NCBI GenBank assembly: GCA_019120525.1
Contig: DWUW01000353.1
Location: 1-8,077 of the forward strand
Length of the DNA stretch: 8,077 nt
Reading direction: 5' to 3'
DNA from: Candidatus Eisenbergiella stercorigallinarum
Lineage (GTDB): Bacteria; Bacillota; Clostridia; Lachnospirales; Lachnospiraceae
Shown: positions 7,823-8,077 of the stretch, in pieces
How the letters are laid out: every line of letters begins with the position of its first letter
Numbering within the stretch: the first letter of the stretch is position 1
The notes under the pieces: generated by a model
Told to the model about the DNA's origin: nothing
What the model saw: only the letters and a program-made list of their open reading frames with translations
Databases searched by the model: none
Program-made: the position numbers and the translations under genes

Positions 7823-8077
7823 ATGAAACAGACAGACAGAACGGACGGCCGGGAAAACGCTTCCTGGGAGAGCGGCATCCGGCGGGTGGTGCCCTATACC
7901 CCGGGAGAGCAGCCCAAAAGGCCGGGGATCATCAAACTGAATACCAACGAGTGCCCCTATCCCCCGTCCCCGCAGGTGAAACGCCTTGCGGCGGAGTTTG
8001 AGACGGATGTCCTGCGGCTCTATCCGGATCCGGAGGCGTCTCTTCTGGTAAAAAGCATAGCGGCGCGTTTTGGCGTG
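7823..8077 (+). CDS. hisC: Histidinol-phosphate aminotransferase-like PLP enzyme (5' part only)
   Basis: The first 85 codons of an open frame that runs off the right edge. The translation shows the N-terminal signature of HisC: RRVVPYTPGEQPKRPGIIKL, then NTNECPYPPSP, and LRLYPDPEASLL with ARFGV at the edge. HisC transfers the amino group between glutamate and imidazole acetol phosphate in histidine biosynthesis. The PLP-binding lysine and the rest of the fold lie outside the window, so a paralogous type I aminotransferase (for example a CobD-like or aromatic aminotransferase) cannot be excluded. The usual Asn-Glu-Asn-Pro of this segment reads Asn-Glu-Cys-Pro here. The ATG at 7823 has a fair AAAGGCGGAAG region upstream. 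It starts 34 nt after the SAM hydrolase stop, with no terminator between. Confidence 0.85.
   Translation, partial: MKQTDRTDGRENASWESGIRRVVPYTPGEQPKRPGIIKLNTNECPYPPSPQVKRLAAEFETDVLRLYPDPEASLLVKSIAARFGV

Overview
The window looks like chromosomal DNA of a moderately high-GC Gram-positive member of the Clostridia, most likely Lachnospiraceae. This is inferred from three things: strong GGAGG-type ribosome binding sites, a substrate-binding protein made as a lipoprotein (LAGC lipobox followed by a long Ala/Glu/Ser linker), and the style of the proteins. It carries six protein-coding genes in two divergent blocks, two of them cut by the window edges. I see no CRISPR array, tRNA, rRNA, phage or transposase gene.

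Left block, minus strand (4224 down to 1): a branched-chain amino acid (LIV/HAAT family) ABC importer in the order substrate-binding lipoprotein, LivH permease, LivM permease, LivG ATPase. LivG runs off the left edge only a few residues short of its end, and a livF gene would be expected just beyond it. livH-livM-livG are tightly packed (20-nt and 1-nt gaps). The binding-protein gene is separated from livH by 237 nt holding several stem-loops, including one long imperfect hairpin just before livH. The lipoprotein captures the amino acid outside the membrane, LivH/LivM form the channel, and LivG (with the expected LivF) hydrolyses ATP.

Divergent control region (4225-4530): it holds a candidate minus-strand promoter for the liv operon with a structured leader of about 115 nt, an AT-rich palindrome loosely resembling a CodY box, and a candidate extended -10 promoter for the plus-strand gene.

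Right block, plus strand: a GlgX/isoamylase-type glycogen debranching enzyme (4531-6720). Then comes a non-coding stretch of 207 nt dominated by a striking 91-bp tandem duplication, each unit holding three hairpins. It is followed by an S-adenosylmethionine hydrolase (DUF62 / SAM hydroxide adenosyltransferase family; 6928-7788) and, 34 nt further on, the start of a histidinol-phosphate aminotransferase-like gene that continues past the right edge. The last two are probably co-transcribed.

The genes are all recognisable housekeeping or transport functions. The most unusual content is non-coding: the three-hairpin tandem repeat at 6737-6918, the long stem-loop between the binding-protein gene and livH, and the structured leader of the liv operon.
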